NCBI RefSeq assembly: GCF_900094805.1
Contig: NZ_FMAT01000001.1
Coordinates: forward strand, 558,001 to 622,000
Length of the DNA: 64,000 nt
Direction: 5' to 3'
Source: Arthrobacter sp. NIO-1057
GTDB taxonomy: Bacteria > Actinomycetota > Actinomycetes > Actinomycetales > Micrococcaceae
Under the pieces are notes generated by a model, which did not search any database, was not told the origin of the DNA, and worked only from the letters and a program-made list of their open reading frames with translations. The translations under genes and the position numbers were made by a program. This document shows, in pieces, positions 56,959 to 64,000 of this stretch. The number at the start of each line of letters is the position of its first letter. The first letter of the stretch is position 1.

Positions 56959-57804
56959 ATGCAACTGAATAACACCACCGTGCTGGGAACCGGAGTTCTG
57001 GGATCACAGATCCTTTTCCAAACCGCCTATCACGGTCTGCCAGTTATTGGCTTCGACATCAGTGAGGAAGCGCTTGAAACCGCAAAAACGCGTCTAGACT
57101 CGCTCGTCGCTGTCTACGGTGAATTCTTTGGGGAGCCCACTAAGGCTCAGGCCGCACGCGATTCCATCAAACTCACCACGGACATGGCCCAGGCGGTCAA
57201 GAACGCAGATCTGGTCATCGAAGCAGTGCCGGAAGATCTCAAGATCAAAGAACAGACCTACCAAAAGCTCGCATCCTTCGCCCCAGAGCACACAATTTTC
57301 GCAACAAATTCCTCAACGCTTCTTCCTTCAGACATCTCACCTTTCACTGGTCGCCCAGAACAATTTTTGGCCTTGCACTACGCCAACCACATCTGGAAGA
57401 ACAACACCGGCGAAGTGATGGGCACTGCCAACACCAGCAAGGAAGCGTATGAAGCGGTCGTTGATTTCGCCGAGCGCACGGGACTAGTGGCCATCCGCGT
57501 TCTCAAAGAACAGCCGGGATATGTCTTGAACTCACTACTTGTTCCTTTCCTTGAGTCCGCAAGCCATCTACTCGTCAATGAAGTTGCCGATGCGCCCACC
57601 ATTGACACCACCTGGAAAATCGGTACCGGGGCACCCTTCGGCCCATTTGAAATTTATGACATTGTCGGGTTGAACACCGCCTATCACATTGCAAGTCACG
57701 GCGGTGAAACCAGTAAGAAGTTCGCTGAACTACTGAAATCCGAGTACATCGATCAGGGCAAACTCGGCGTAGCTACCGGTGAAGGGTTCTACAAGTACGA
57801 CTAG
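56959..57804 (+). CDS. 3-hydroxyacyl-CoA dehydrogenase family protein
   Basis: 281 residues. N-terminal Rossmann domain with GTGVLG (10-15), NAD-binding acidic loop, ADLVIEAVPEDLKIKEQTYQKLASFAPEHTIFATNSSTLLPSDIS and a C-terminal helical domain (PGYVLNSLLVPFLESASHLL...GAPFGPFEIYDIVGLNTAYHI). In the catalytic stretch LHYANHIWKNNTGEVMG replaces the usual HFFNP motif, as in the low-similarity lactobacillar type, so the true substrate is uncertain. AAGGAG precedes the start. A palindromic operator candidate is upstream. Confidence 0.85.
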   Translation: MQLNNTTVLGTGVLGSQILFQTAYHGLPVIGFDISEEALETAKTRLDSLVAVYGEFFGEPTKAQAARDSIKLTTDMAQAVKNADLVIEAVPEDLKIKEQTYQKLASFAPEHTIFATNSSTLLPSDISPFTGRPEQFLALHYANHIWKNNTGEVMGTANTSKEAYEAVVDFAERTGLVAIRVLKEQPGYVLNSLLVPFLESASHLLVNEVADAPTIDTTWKIGTGAPFGPFEIYDIVGLNTAYHIASHGGETSKKFAELLKSEYIDQGKLGVATGEGFYKYD

Positions 57805-57857
57805 TCGTCGCGCACCGCCGGGCTAATGCAGGCGTGCTGCTCGGATAGGATGGTTCG

Positions 57858-59540
57858 GTGGCTCATATTGACGTGACTGACATACAGTATTTCCTCTCCG
57901 ACGGCACCCAATTGCTCGGCGGTGTCACCTTCAAAGTCTCCGCAGGAACGAAGACTGCTTTGATCGGACCTAACGGCACCGGCAAAACCACGCTGTTCAA
58001 AATCATCGCTGGCGATTTGAAAGCCGATGAAGGTTCGATCAACCGCACAGGTTCCTTGGGAATCATGCGCCAGTTTGTTGGCCAAGTGCGTGACGAAACT
58101 ACGGTCAGAGAACTTCTTCTCTCCACCGCAGCACCGGCATTGGCACAAGCCGCCGAAAAAGTCGCCAAATACGAAGAGCTCATGCTCACCAGTGACGACG
58201 AAAAAGTCCACATGCGCTACGCAGAAGCCATTATCGAGTGGGGCGACGCTGGTGGATACGAGCTGGAAACCACCTGGGACAAGGTCTGCATGGCAGCGCT
58301 CGGCGTGGAATTTGATGCGGCATCACATCGTTTGGCCCGCACGCTATCTGGAGGCGAACAAAAACGACTCGTCCTGGAAGCATTATTTGAAGGCAACGAT
58401 GAACTGTTGCTCTTGGACGAACCAGATAACTACCTTGACGTACCAGGTAAGCGCTGGCTCGAAGAGAAGATGCGCAACTCCCCCAAAACAGTCCTGTTCA
58501 TCAGCCACGACCGGGAACTGCTGAACAATGCGGCAACGCGCATCGTCACCCTGGAGCCAGGACACGGTGGAGCGACCGCATGGATCCACGGTGGTGCTTT
58601 TGGCAGTTATGTTGATGCTCGAAAAGAACGCAATGAACGATTTGAAGAGTTGCGCAAGCGTTGGGATGAAGAGCACTCCAAGCTCAAAGAACTGGTCAAC
58701 ATGTATAAGACCAAGGCCGCATTCCGTTCCGACATGGCTAACCGATACCATGCAGCAACGACCCGCCTCGAAAAGTTCTTAGAAGCGGGCCCGCCACAGG
58801 CAATTCCGCTGGAACAAAATGTGCAAATGCGCCTGAAGGGTGGCCGCACAGCAAAGCGTGCCGTCGTAGCGGAAAACCTCGAACTTACGGGTCTTATGAA
58901 ACCCTTCTCCATTGAAATTTGGTTCGGGGACCGAGTCGGCGTCCTGGGGTCCAACGGATCTGGAAAGTCCCACTTCCTCCGCTTGTTAGCTAGTGGCGGA
59001 AGCGAGCCGGAGCGTGAACATCTTCCCGTGTCAGACGTGGTGATCGAAAAGGTTGACCATCAAGGAACGGTGAAGCTTGGCGCACGGATTCGCCCGGGAT
59101 ATTTCGCGCAAACTCATACTCGGCCGGACCTTTTCGGACGGACCCTACTTGAAATCCTGCACCGCGGTGATGAGCACCGTTCGGGTTTACCGCGTGAAGC
59201 CGCCGCTGGCGCATTGGACGGTTATGGTCTAGCCGGTCAGTCCGAACAGAAGTTTGAATCGCTCTCTGGTGGGCAACAGGCCCGATTCCAGATTCTGCTT
59301 CTGCAGCTCTCCGGTGCGACCCTATTGCTCCTGGATGAACCAACTGACAACCTGGACCTACACTCCGGTGAGGCCCTTGAACGTGCCATCGATGCATTTG
59401 AAGGAACCGTTCTTGCGGTCACACACGACCGTTGGTTCGCCAAGGGGTTCGACAGGTTCTTGGTCTTCGGATCCGACGGAACCGTCTATGAATCTGCGGA
59501 ACCTGTGTGGGACGAAACGCGTGTAGTTCGCAAACGGTGA
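57858..59540 (+). CDS. ABC-F family ATP-binding protein
   Basis: 560 residues, two ABC modules without membrane segments. Module 1: Walker A LIGPNGTGKTT, signature LSGGEQKRL, Walker B LLLLDEPDNYLDV. Linker with charged helices (ARKERNERFEELRKRWDEEHSKLKELVNMYKTK). Module 2: Walker A GVLGSNGSGKSH, signature LSGGQQARF, Walker [13 protein letters not shown]. Ribosome-associated translation factor or antibiotic-protection family. GTG start with TAGGAT 6 bases before, a leaderless pattern. Confidence 0.93.
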   Translation: MAHIDVTDIQYFLSDGTQLLGGVTFKVSAGTKTALIGPNGTGKTTLFKIIAGDLKADEGSINRTGSLGIMRQFVGQVRDETTVRELLLSTAAPALAQAAEKVAKYEELMLTSDDEKVHMRYAEAIIEWGDAGGYELETTWDKVCMAALGVEFDAASHRLARTLSGGEQKRLVLEALFEGNDELLLLDEPDNYLDVPGKRWLEEKMRNSPKTVLFISHDRELLNNAATRIVTLEPGHGGATAWIHGGAFGSYVDARKERNERFEELRKRWDEEHSKLKELVNMYKTKAAFRSDMANRYHAATTRLEKFLEAGPPQAIPLEQNVQMRLKGGRTAKRAVVAENLELTGLMKPFSIEIWFGDRVGVLGSNGSGKSHFLRLLASGGSEPEREHLPVSDVVIEKVDHQGTVKLGARIRPGYFAQTHTRPDLFGRTLLEILHRGDEHRSGLPREAAAGALDGYGLAGQSEQKFESLSGGQQARFQILLLQLSGATLLLLDEPTDNLDLHSGEALERAIDAFEGTVLAVTHDRWFAKGFDRFLVFGSDGTVYESAEPVWDETRVVRKR

Positions 59541-59561
59541 GCAGCACCCGGCTTCGTTAAT

Positions 59562-59615
59562 GAGCCCTGACGTTATTGATGACTTCCGTCTTTGGAATCA
59601 GTGGCGTCAGGGCTC
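59562..59615. terminator. Hairpin between ABC-F gene and arsR-type gene
   Basis: GAGCCCTGACG and CGTCAGGGCTC pair over a 32-base loop that can fold further, followed by TTCT on the plus strand. It overlaps the last bases of the convergent arsR-type gene. Confidence 0.65.
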
Positions 59616-59984
59616 TTCTACGTCCCGAAATTGCTCCAGTTCGTGTTCGGGGTGCAACGCCGAGTGCGGGGCTTGCAACTGGTGGAGCAGTTGATGAATC
59701 CCCGGATGCACCAGCTCCCACCGACGAAATTTCCCGTCCCGCTTCACTTCTACAACGTTGGCACGACGAAGCGTCGCCAGGGACTGGGTGACAGTATTAG
59801 GGGCCAAGCCGGTTGCTTCGGCCAGTTGTGTCACCGAAGATCCTGGCGCAGCGTGCATCGCAATAAGCAGCTTAATACGAGTTTCATCTGCACATAAGGA
59901 GAAGACCTCAATCCAGTCAGGGATGGTGGCCTGCACATTGGACAGTGCGTCAAAAGCAATCTGTTCACGTTCCAACTCAGACAC
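59607..59984 (-). CDS. ArsR/SmtB family regulator with His-rich tail (Ni/Co type)
   Basis: 125 residues from a GTG at 59984; the frame runs 31 codons further upstream through the operator, which argues against it. Winged helix: CADETRIKLLIAMHAAPGSSVTQLAEATGLAPNTVTQSLATLRRANVVEVKRDGKFRRWEL. The tail HPGIHQLLHQLQAPHSALHPEHELEQ carries six histidines, as in the nickel/cobalt sensors NmtR and KmtR. It is divergent from a nickel/peptide-type ABC importer, which fits metal control. Confidence 0.85.
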   Translation of the reverse strand: MSELEREQIAFDALSNVQATIPDWIEVFSLCADETRIKLLIAMHAAPGSSVTQLAEATGLAPNTVTQSLATLRRANVVEVKRDGKFRRWELVHPGIHQLLHQLQAPHSALHPEHELEQFRDVEEP

Positions 59985-60026
59985 GGCTCGCCACTGTTTC
60001 TTCGATGTCGATCGCAACAGGTAATA

Positions 60027-60056
60027 CAGACATCTGTCTGCGTGAACACATGTATT
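60027..60056. promoter_or_regulatory. Operator candidates between arsR-type gene and importer
   Basis: CAGACA-TC-TGTCTG (60027-60040) is a perfect dyad, and a broader AATACA...TGTATT pair spans 60023-60056. Both lie between the regulator and the first importer gene, where ArsR-type proteins bind. Confidence 0.6.
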
Positions 60057-60100
60057 CTGAAAGCAATTAACACCCATTTTCCTGAAAGGACCCGTGCCAC

Positions 60101-61711
60101 GTGCGCATGCCGTTCTCCCGCGCAGCAGCGATTCTTCTTCCCATCGTAATTGTCTGCAGTGGGTGTCAGGTAGCCAGCACGGATGCAGCAGAAACCTCCG
60201 CCGTCAATCTCCTCACTCCGGCACTACCGTCAACGCTCAATCCATTGGCTGGTTTTGATAACAACGGAATCGGAAAGATCAACGAATCCCTTTTTACTCT
60301 TAAAGGGGAACCGGACACCTTACCGAAAATCGTACCCTTGCTGGCGCAAGACGAACCAGCAATATCTGAAGACGGTTTGACCTGGGACATCACCTTACAA
60401 GAGGACATCAAGTTCAGCGACGGTACGCTACTTGATGCCGCAGACGTGGTTGCTAGCTACCAGGCCATCATGGACCCTCGCACGGCTTCTCCCCTCGCCG
60501 GAACCCTAGAGAACCTCGCAGAAGTCTCCGCCTTGGACTCGCGCACTGTTCGCTTCCTGCTCCATGAACCTCAAGTCTCTTTCAAAACCTCGCTGCTCAT
60601 CGGCATTGCACCGTCGGAAAAGGTCGACGCTACAACACCCGTAAGCGAATCATCGCTGAACCGCACACCTATCGGTACCGGGCCCTACATGCTGGAAAGT
60701 TTCGATAGCTCCTCACTCGTACTCACTGCCAACAAGGATTACCGAGACGGTGCTCCCGCGGTGCGCAGAGTCTCCTACACTGAATCCAGCGACGACAATG
60801 CACGCACACAAGCTATGGCGGGCTCTGGCTACACGGGGACGGTATTGCCTAGCCGGCTGGCAACAAGCTTTGCCCAACGCGACGGCTTTGAAGTGATCAC
60901 TGCTTCCAGCGCTGACTGGCGCGGCATTTCACTACCTGCAGACCACCCTTTCACCAAAGACCCTGAAGTTCGTTTGGCACTCAACATGGCAGTTGACCGC
61001 GAGGAAATGATTTCTGGAGTACTTGCCGGAGCTGGTCGACCTGCCTACACCTTCGTGCCTCCCGAGTACGGAAAATATTACAATTCCCAGGCTACTTTTG
61101 AGCATGATCCACAGCGCGCGCGGCAATTGCTCGATGATGCGGGATGGGCCATCGGCTCAGACGGTGTACGCACGAAAGACACCCAACGCGCCGAATTCTC
61201 CCTGCTGTATAACCCTGGAGACACTCTGCGCAGAGACCTTTCCTTGGCTTTAGCTGCCCAACTTGAAGCCTATGGCATCAGAATCTCTGTCGAACCCGCG
61301 ACATTTGATCAAGCCGAACCCCGTGTGGGCAAGGACGCCATCATGCTCGGTGGCGGTGACACACCCTACGACGTGGATACGCAGCTATATAAGATGCTGC
61401 ATTCAAGCTACCCCAAGGCCGGAGCCTACTACGACAATCCTAGCCACTACGCGAACAAGGTCATGGATCAGGCACTACATGCAGGACGAACCAGCATAGG
61501 TCCCGAAACAAGAACCGATGCCTACCAGAAAGTGCAAGAACTCTACGTCGAGGACCCGTCCATGTTGCTCCTGGCCTTTGTCGACCACAGTTATGTCCAG
61601 CGCAGTGACGTTCATCAGCAATGGAATACTTCCACCACGCTCCTAGAACCACACGATCACGGAACCGCATGGGGACCGTGGGCCAAAATCGGCCAGTGGA
61701 CCAGCAAGTGA
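60101..61711 (+). CDS. ABC transporter substrate-binding lipoprotein, SBP family 5 (nickel/peptide)
   Basis: 536 residues from GTG at 60101, which is 10 bases after AAGGA; ATG at 60107 is too far. Lipobox IVIVCSGC (C22) anchors it outside. The fold shows TPALPSTLNPLAGFDNNGIGKINESLFT, LAQDEPAISEDGLTWDITLQEDIKFSDGTLLDAADVV (signature of family 5), NRTPIGTGPYML and PEVRLALNMAVDREEMI. Binds peptide or a nickel complex. The ArsR neighbour with a His-rich tail favours nickel, but peptides remain possible. Confidence 0.9.
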   Translation: MRMPFSRAAAILLPIVIVCSGCQVASTDAAETSAVNLLTPALPSTLNPLAGFDNNGIGKINESLFTLKGEPDTLPKIVPLLAQDEPAISEDGLTWDITLQEDIKFSDGTLLDAADVVASYQAIMDPRTASPLAGTLENLAEVSALDSRTVRFLLHEPQVSFKTSLLIGIAPSEKVDATTPVSESSLNRTPIGTGPYMLESFDSSSLVLTANKDYRDGAPAVRRVSYTESSDDNARTQAMAGSGYTGTVLPSRLATSFAQRDGFEVITASSADWRGISLPADHPFTKDPEVRLALNMAVDREEMISGVLAGAGRPAYTFVPPEYGKYYNSQATFEHDPQRARQLLDDAGWAIGSDGVRTKDTQRAEFSLLYNPGDTLRRDLSLALAAQLEAYGIRISVEPATFDQAEPRVGKDAIMLGGGDTPYDVDTQLYKMLHSSYPKAGAYYDNPSHYANKVMDQALHAGRTSIGPETRTDAYQKVQELYVEDPSMLLLAFVDHSYVQRSDVHQQWNTSTTLLEPHDHGTAWGPWAKIGQWTSK

Positions 61712-62694
61712 CAGCAGGGAATTCAACACACCGCTGGAAAATGGTGGGATCGTTATTGATCCGCCGCCTGCTGGTAGCCATACCCGTCACCCTTGGGCTC
61801 ACGGCAGTAGTTTTTGCCCTTGCCAGCATCGCACCCTTTAACCCCTTGGCCAGCTACCTCGGTTCAAGCTATGCACACACCAGTACTCAATTGCGCGAAC
61901 AGCTCAACACAGAACTTGGATTTGATCGGTCCTGGGTTGATGTCTGGACTCATTGGATCTGGCACGCACTTCAAGGAGACTTAGGTACTTCCATCATCGC
62001 TGCACGCCCCGTGACCCAGGTGCTGGCAGAACGTATCCCCTTGACGGTATTACTCACCACTGGCGGATTGCTCGTGGCCATCGCGCTTGCGCTAGTGCTC
62101 TCTTTGGCCGCAGCCAAATATCAACATGGGATTATTGACCGGCTGACCCTCGGCATCGCTCAATTAGCACAGTCGATCCCAGTTTTCGTGGCGGCATTAT
62201 TAGCCATCGGACTTATCGCCCTTCCACTTGGCTGGCCAACCGGTGGTATCGCCGCAGCAGGGATGACACCGACCTCTGGATCGGTGATGACCCACCTGCT
62301 TCTGCCGTCCAGTGTCCTCGCCTTGAGCTTATTGCCGTGGCTGCTTCTGAACTTGCGTTCATCGCTCTTTGAAGCATTGGAATCCGACTCAGTACTCGCC
62401 GCACGCGGCCGCGGCGCATCCAATATCTTGATAAGAGAAGCACTACCTCAGGCGTTGCTGCCATTTATCACTGTTATTGGATCCCGAATTGGTGAGCTGA
62501 TTACCGGAGCCCTCATTGTCGAGACGATTTTTGCATGGCCTGGAATTGCCTCGGCAGTCATTGCCTCAGCTATTGCTGGAGACTTTGCGTTGCTCGCTGC
62601 AGTCACAGCAAGCTCTGCGCTCGCCGTGTTTGCGGGTAATGCTCTGGCGGATGCTGCCTACCTCATCGCTGATGCGAGGGTAAGCCATGCGTAG
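61708..62694 (+). CDS. ABC transporter permease (NikB/DppB type)
   Basis: 328 residues from a GTG at 61708 that overlaps the binding protein stop (GTGA). About six membrane segments; the EAA loop is in VLAARGRGASNILIREALPQALLPFITVIGSRIGELITGALIVETIFAWPG. N-terminal LLIRRLLVAIPVTLGLTAVVFALASIAPFNPL is the DppB/NikB start pattern. The frame extends upstream but within the binding protein gene. Partner of the fused permease-ATPase that starts 8 bp inside it. Confidence 0.92.
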   Translation: MTAGNSTHRWKMVGSLLIRRLLVAIPVTLGLTAVVFALASIAPFNPLASYLGSSYAHTSTQLREQLNTELGFDRSWVDVWTHWIWHALQGDLGTSIIAARPVTQVLAERIPLTVLLTTGGLLVAIALALVLSLAAAKYQHGIIDRLTLGIAQLAQSIPVFVAALLAIGLIALPLGWPTGGIAAAGMTPTSGSVMTHLLLPSSVLALSLLPWLLLNLRSSLFEALESDSVLAARGRGASNILIREALPQALLPFITVIGSRIGELITGALIVETIFAWPGIASAVIASAIAGDFALLAAVTASSALAVFAGNALADAAYLIADARVSHA

Positions 62695-64000
62695 ATTCCG
62701 CTTCTCAATTATTCCCGGCATCATCTGCGTAGTACTGCTAGCCTATGCTTGGTTAGCACCGCTTTTGGGTCCGGTCACTGCTGACACTGTGAACCTAGGT
62801 TCCGTATATCAAAGCCCGAATGCAACGCATGTCTTTGGAACCGACCAGTTAGGGCGAGACGTGTGGGTACGCACCGCGGCCGCGCTACGAGTTTCACTTC
62901 TGATGGCGTTGGGCGCAGCAGTTTTTTCAACGCTCTTGGGAGTCCTCGCTGCGGTGATGGCAGTGACCTTTGGGCGAGTAGTTGACGGAATCATCAGTCG
63001 ATCCATTGATGGCCTAAATGCCATACCGCATCTGTTGTTATCCGTGGTGATCCTAGCGTTATGGCCCGGGCAAATCTGGGCCATCATCATCTCTATTGCG
63101 GTCACTCACTGGACACAGGTTGCACGAGTTCTGCGGGCTAAATTGCTGGCTGAACGCGAAAGTGGGTACGTCAAGCTCAGCGCGGCAACGGGTGCCAGTA
63201 CGGTAGCGCTGTGGCGAACCCACCTGATTCCGGCGGTACTGCCCCAGATTGGAATTGGATTTGCCCTCCAGGTACCGCACGCGATGTGGCATGAATCAGC
63301 GCTGTCGTTCCTTGGAGTAGGGCTTCCTGCCCAGTCTGCATCCCTTGGATTAATCCTAGAAGACGCCCGCAGTGGAATTCTGGCCGGCACTTGGTGGCTA
63401 TTATTGTTCCCCTCTGCCGTGCTCGTACTTGCCTGTTGGGCCATAGCCGGGCTGCTCCGACCCAGTACCGCTCGCCGACCTCTGTATCGCTCACGGCGCA
63501 GGAATTTGCGCCACGACTTTTGCGCCGTTGCCGAGTCCCAAGAAGTTTTCACAGCAGGATTTAGCGCTAGAGCCACGGTCACAGCAGATGAAGAAATCCT
63601 CGTTAACGATGTACAAATCAGCGCCGCACCTGGAACTATCGTTGCCCTCACTGGTGTATCTGGTGCCGGGAAAACCCTCTTCTTGCGGGCCATCGCTGGC
63701 CTCTTGCCGGGTTCGCTGTCGGCCTCCACTCATGTGATGTTCAACGGGCGGTACTGTAATAACGCCCGCCAAGGAAAAATGTTGGGGAAGGATTTGGTGT
63801 TCATCCCCGGATCAGCGAGTACCTCGCTGAACCCAGTACGCACGATTCGCCAAACCCTTGAAAGAGCCTTTCGAGACCATGCGCGCGTGGCCACAGGTCA
63901 GCAATTGGAACGATACTGGCGGAATTTCAACTTGGAAGCAGACCTGTTAGATAGATATCCCCACCAGCTATCCGGTGGACAGGCTCAGCGCGCGCTACTG
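62687..64000 (+). CDS. Fused ABC permease (NikC/DppC type) and ATP-binding protein, partial
   Basis: 438 visible residues, open at the right edge of the window. The first 275 residues are a DppC-type permease (VFGTDQLGRDVWVRTAAALRVSLLMALGAA, EAA-like GASTVALWRTHLIPAVLPQIG, ESALSFLGVGLPAQSASLGLIL). After a basic linker (LYRSRRRNLRHD) an ABC domain follows: Walker A LTGVSGAGKT (about 325-334) and signature LSGGQAQRALL at the very end. Starts with ATG at 62687, 8 bp inside the previous gene. The rest of the ATPase, and perhaps a second ATPase module, lies outside. Confidence 0.9.
   Translation, partial: MRRFRFSIIPGIICVVLLAYAWLAPLLGPVTADTVNLGSVYQSPNATHVFGTDQLGRDVWVRTAAALRVSLLMALGAAVFSTLLGVLAAVMAVTFGRVVDGIISRSIDGLNAIPHLLLSVVILALWPGQIWAIIISIAVTHWTQVARVLRAKLLAERESGYVKLSAATGASTVALWRTHLIPAVLPQIGIGFALQVPHAMWHESALSFLGVGLPAQSASLGLILEDARSGILAGTWWLLLFPSAVLVLACWAIAGLLRPSTARRPLYRSRRRNLRHDFCAVAESQEVFTAGFSARATVTADEEILVNDVQISAAPGTIVALTGVSGAGKTLFLRAIAGLLPGSLSASTHVMFNGRYCNNARQGKMLGKDLVFIPGSASTSLNPVRTIRQTLERAFRDHARVATGQQLERYWRNFNLEADLLDRYPHQLSGGQAQRALL

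Overview
The window looks like chromosomal DNA of a high-GC Gram-positive bacterium of the family Micrococcaceae (Arthrobacter/Glutamicibacter type). Supporting points are the conserved actinobacterial block rel-secF-secD-yajC-ruvB-ruvA-ruvC-yebC-pdxT, the mycothiol genes (S-(hydroxymethyl)mycothiol dehydrogenase, mycoredoxin), a class Ib nrdHIEF set, a LexA-type box of actinobacterial form before dnaE2, frequent GTG/TTG starts and several genes that appear to be transcribed without a leader. The genus is an inference. I see no tRNA, rRNA, insertion sequence, prophage or CRISPR array.

0-12 kb: start of hisS, a DUF349 protein, an orphan antitoxin-like protein, then a long leftward block for stringent response (rel), protein export (secF, secD, yajC), Holliday-junction processing (ruvBAC), yebC and pdxT. 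12-20 kb: a mixed insert (DUF6226, CapA-like lipoprotein, M3 peptidase with a coupled acetyltransferase, reductase-like protein, TauD-like dioxygenase) separates pdxT from its partner pdxS. 20-27 kb: TetR-controlled ABC-2 exporter, then HIT protein and thrS. 27-30 kb: ArsR-type regulator divergent from an MFS exporter that is followed by an unrecognised 58-residue protein; then VOC and nucleotidyltransferase proteins.

30-42 kb: SOS-type DUF6504-dnaE2, the mycothiol-dependent formaldehyde pair mscR plus metallo-hydrolase, a SRAP protein, mycoredoxin, a lipoate-ligase-like protein, a uridine-kinase-like protein, a thioesterase, and an XRE-cupin regulator facing a thioredoxin-reductase-like flavoprotein. 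42-48.6 kb: a cold-shock gene with a long structured leader, a lipoprotein, and nrdHIEF with NrdR-box-like tandem sites and DnaA-box-like sites upstream. 48.6-57 kb: yggS, poxB, cupin, cysteine desulfhydrase, two membrane proteins and a large wall-anchored phytase-like esterase. 57-64 kb: 3-hydroxyacyl-CoA dehydrogenase family protein, an ABC-F ATPase, and a His-rich ArsR regulator divergent from a nickel/peptide-type ABC importer whose second permease is fused to its ATPase; that last gene runs off the window.

The strongest leads for new biology are regulatory or small-gene features: the cold-shock leader, the paired nrd operator region, the operator-controlled MFS plus 58-residue protein unit, the fused permease-ATPase under a His-rich ArsR, and the LANTG-anchored esterase. 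No single locus is clearly a new defence or mobile system.
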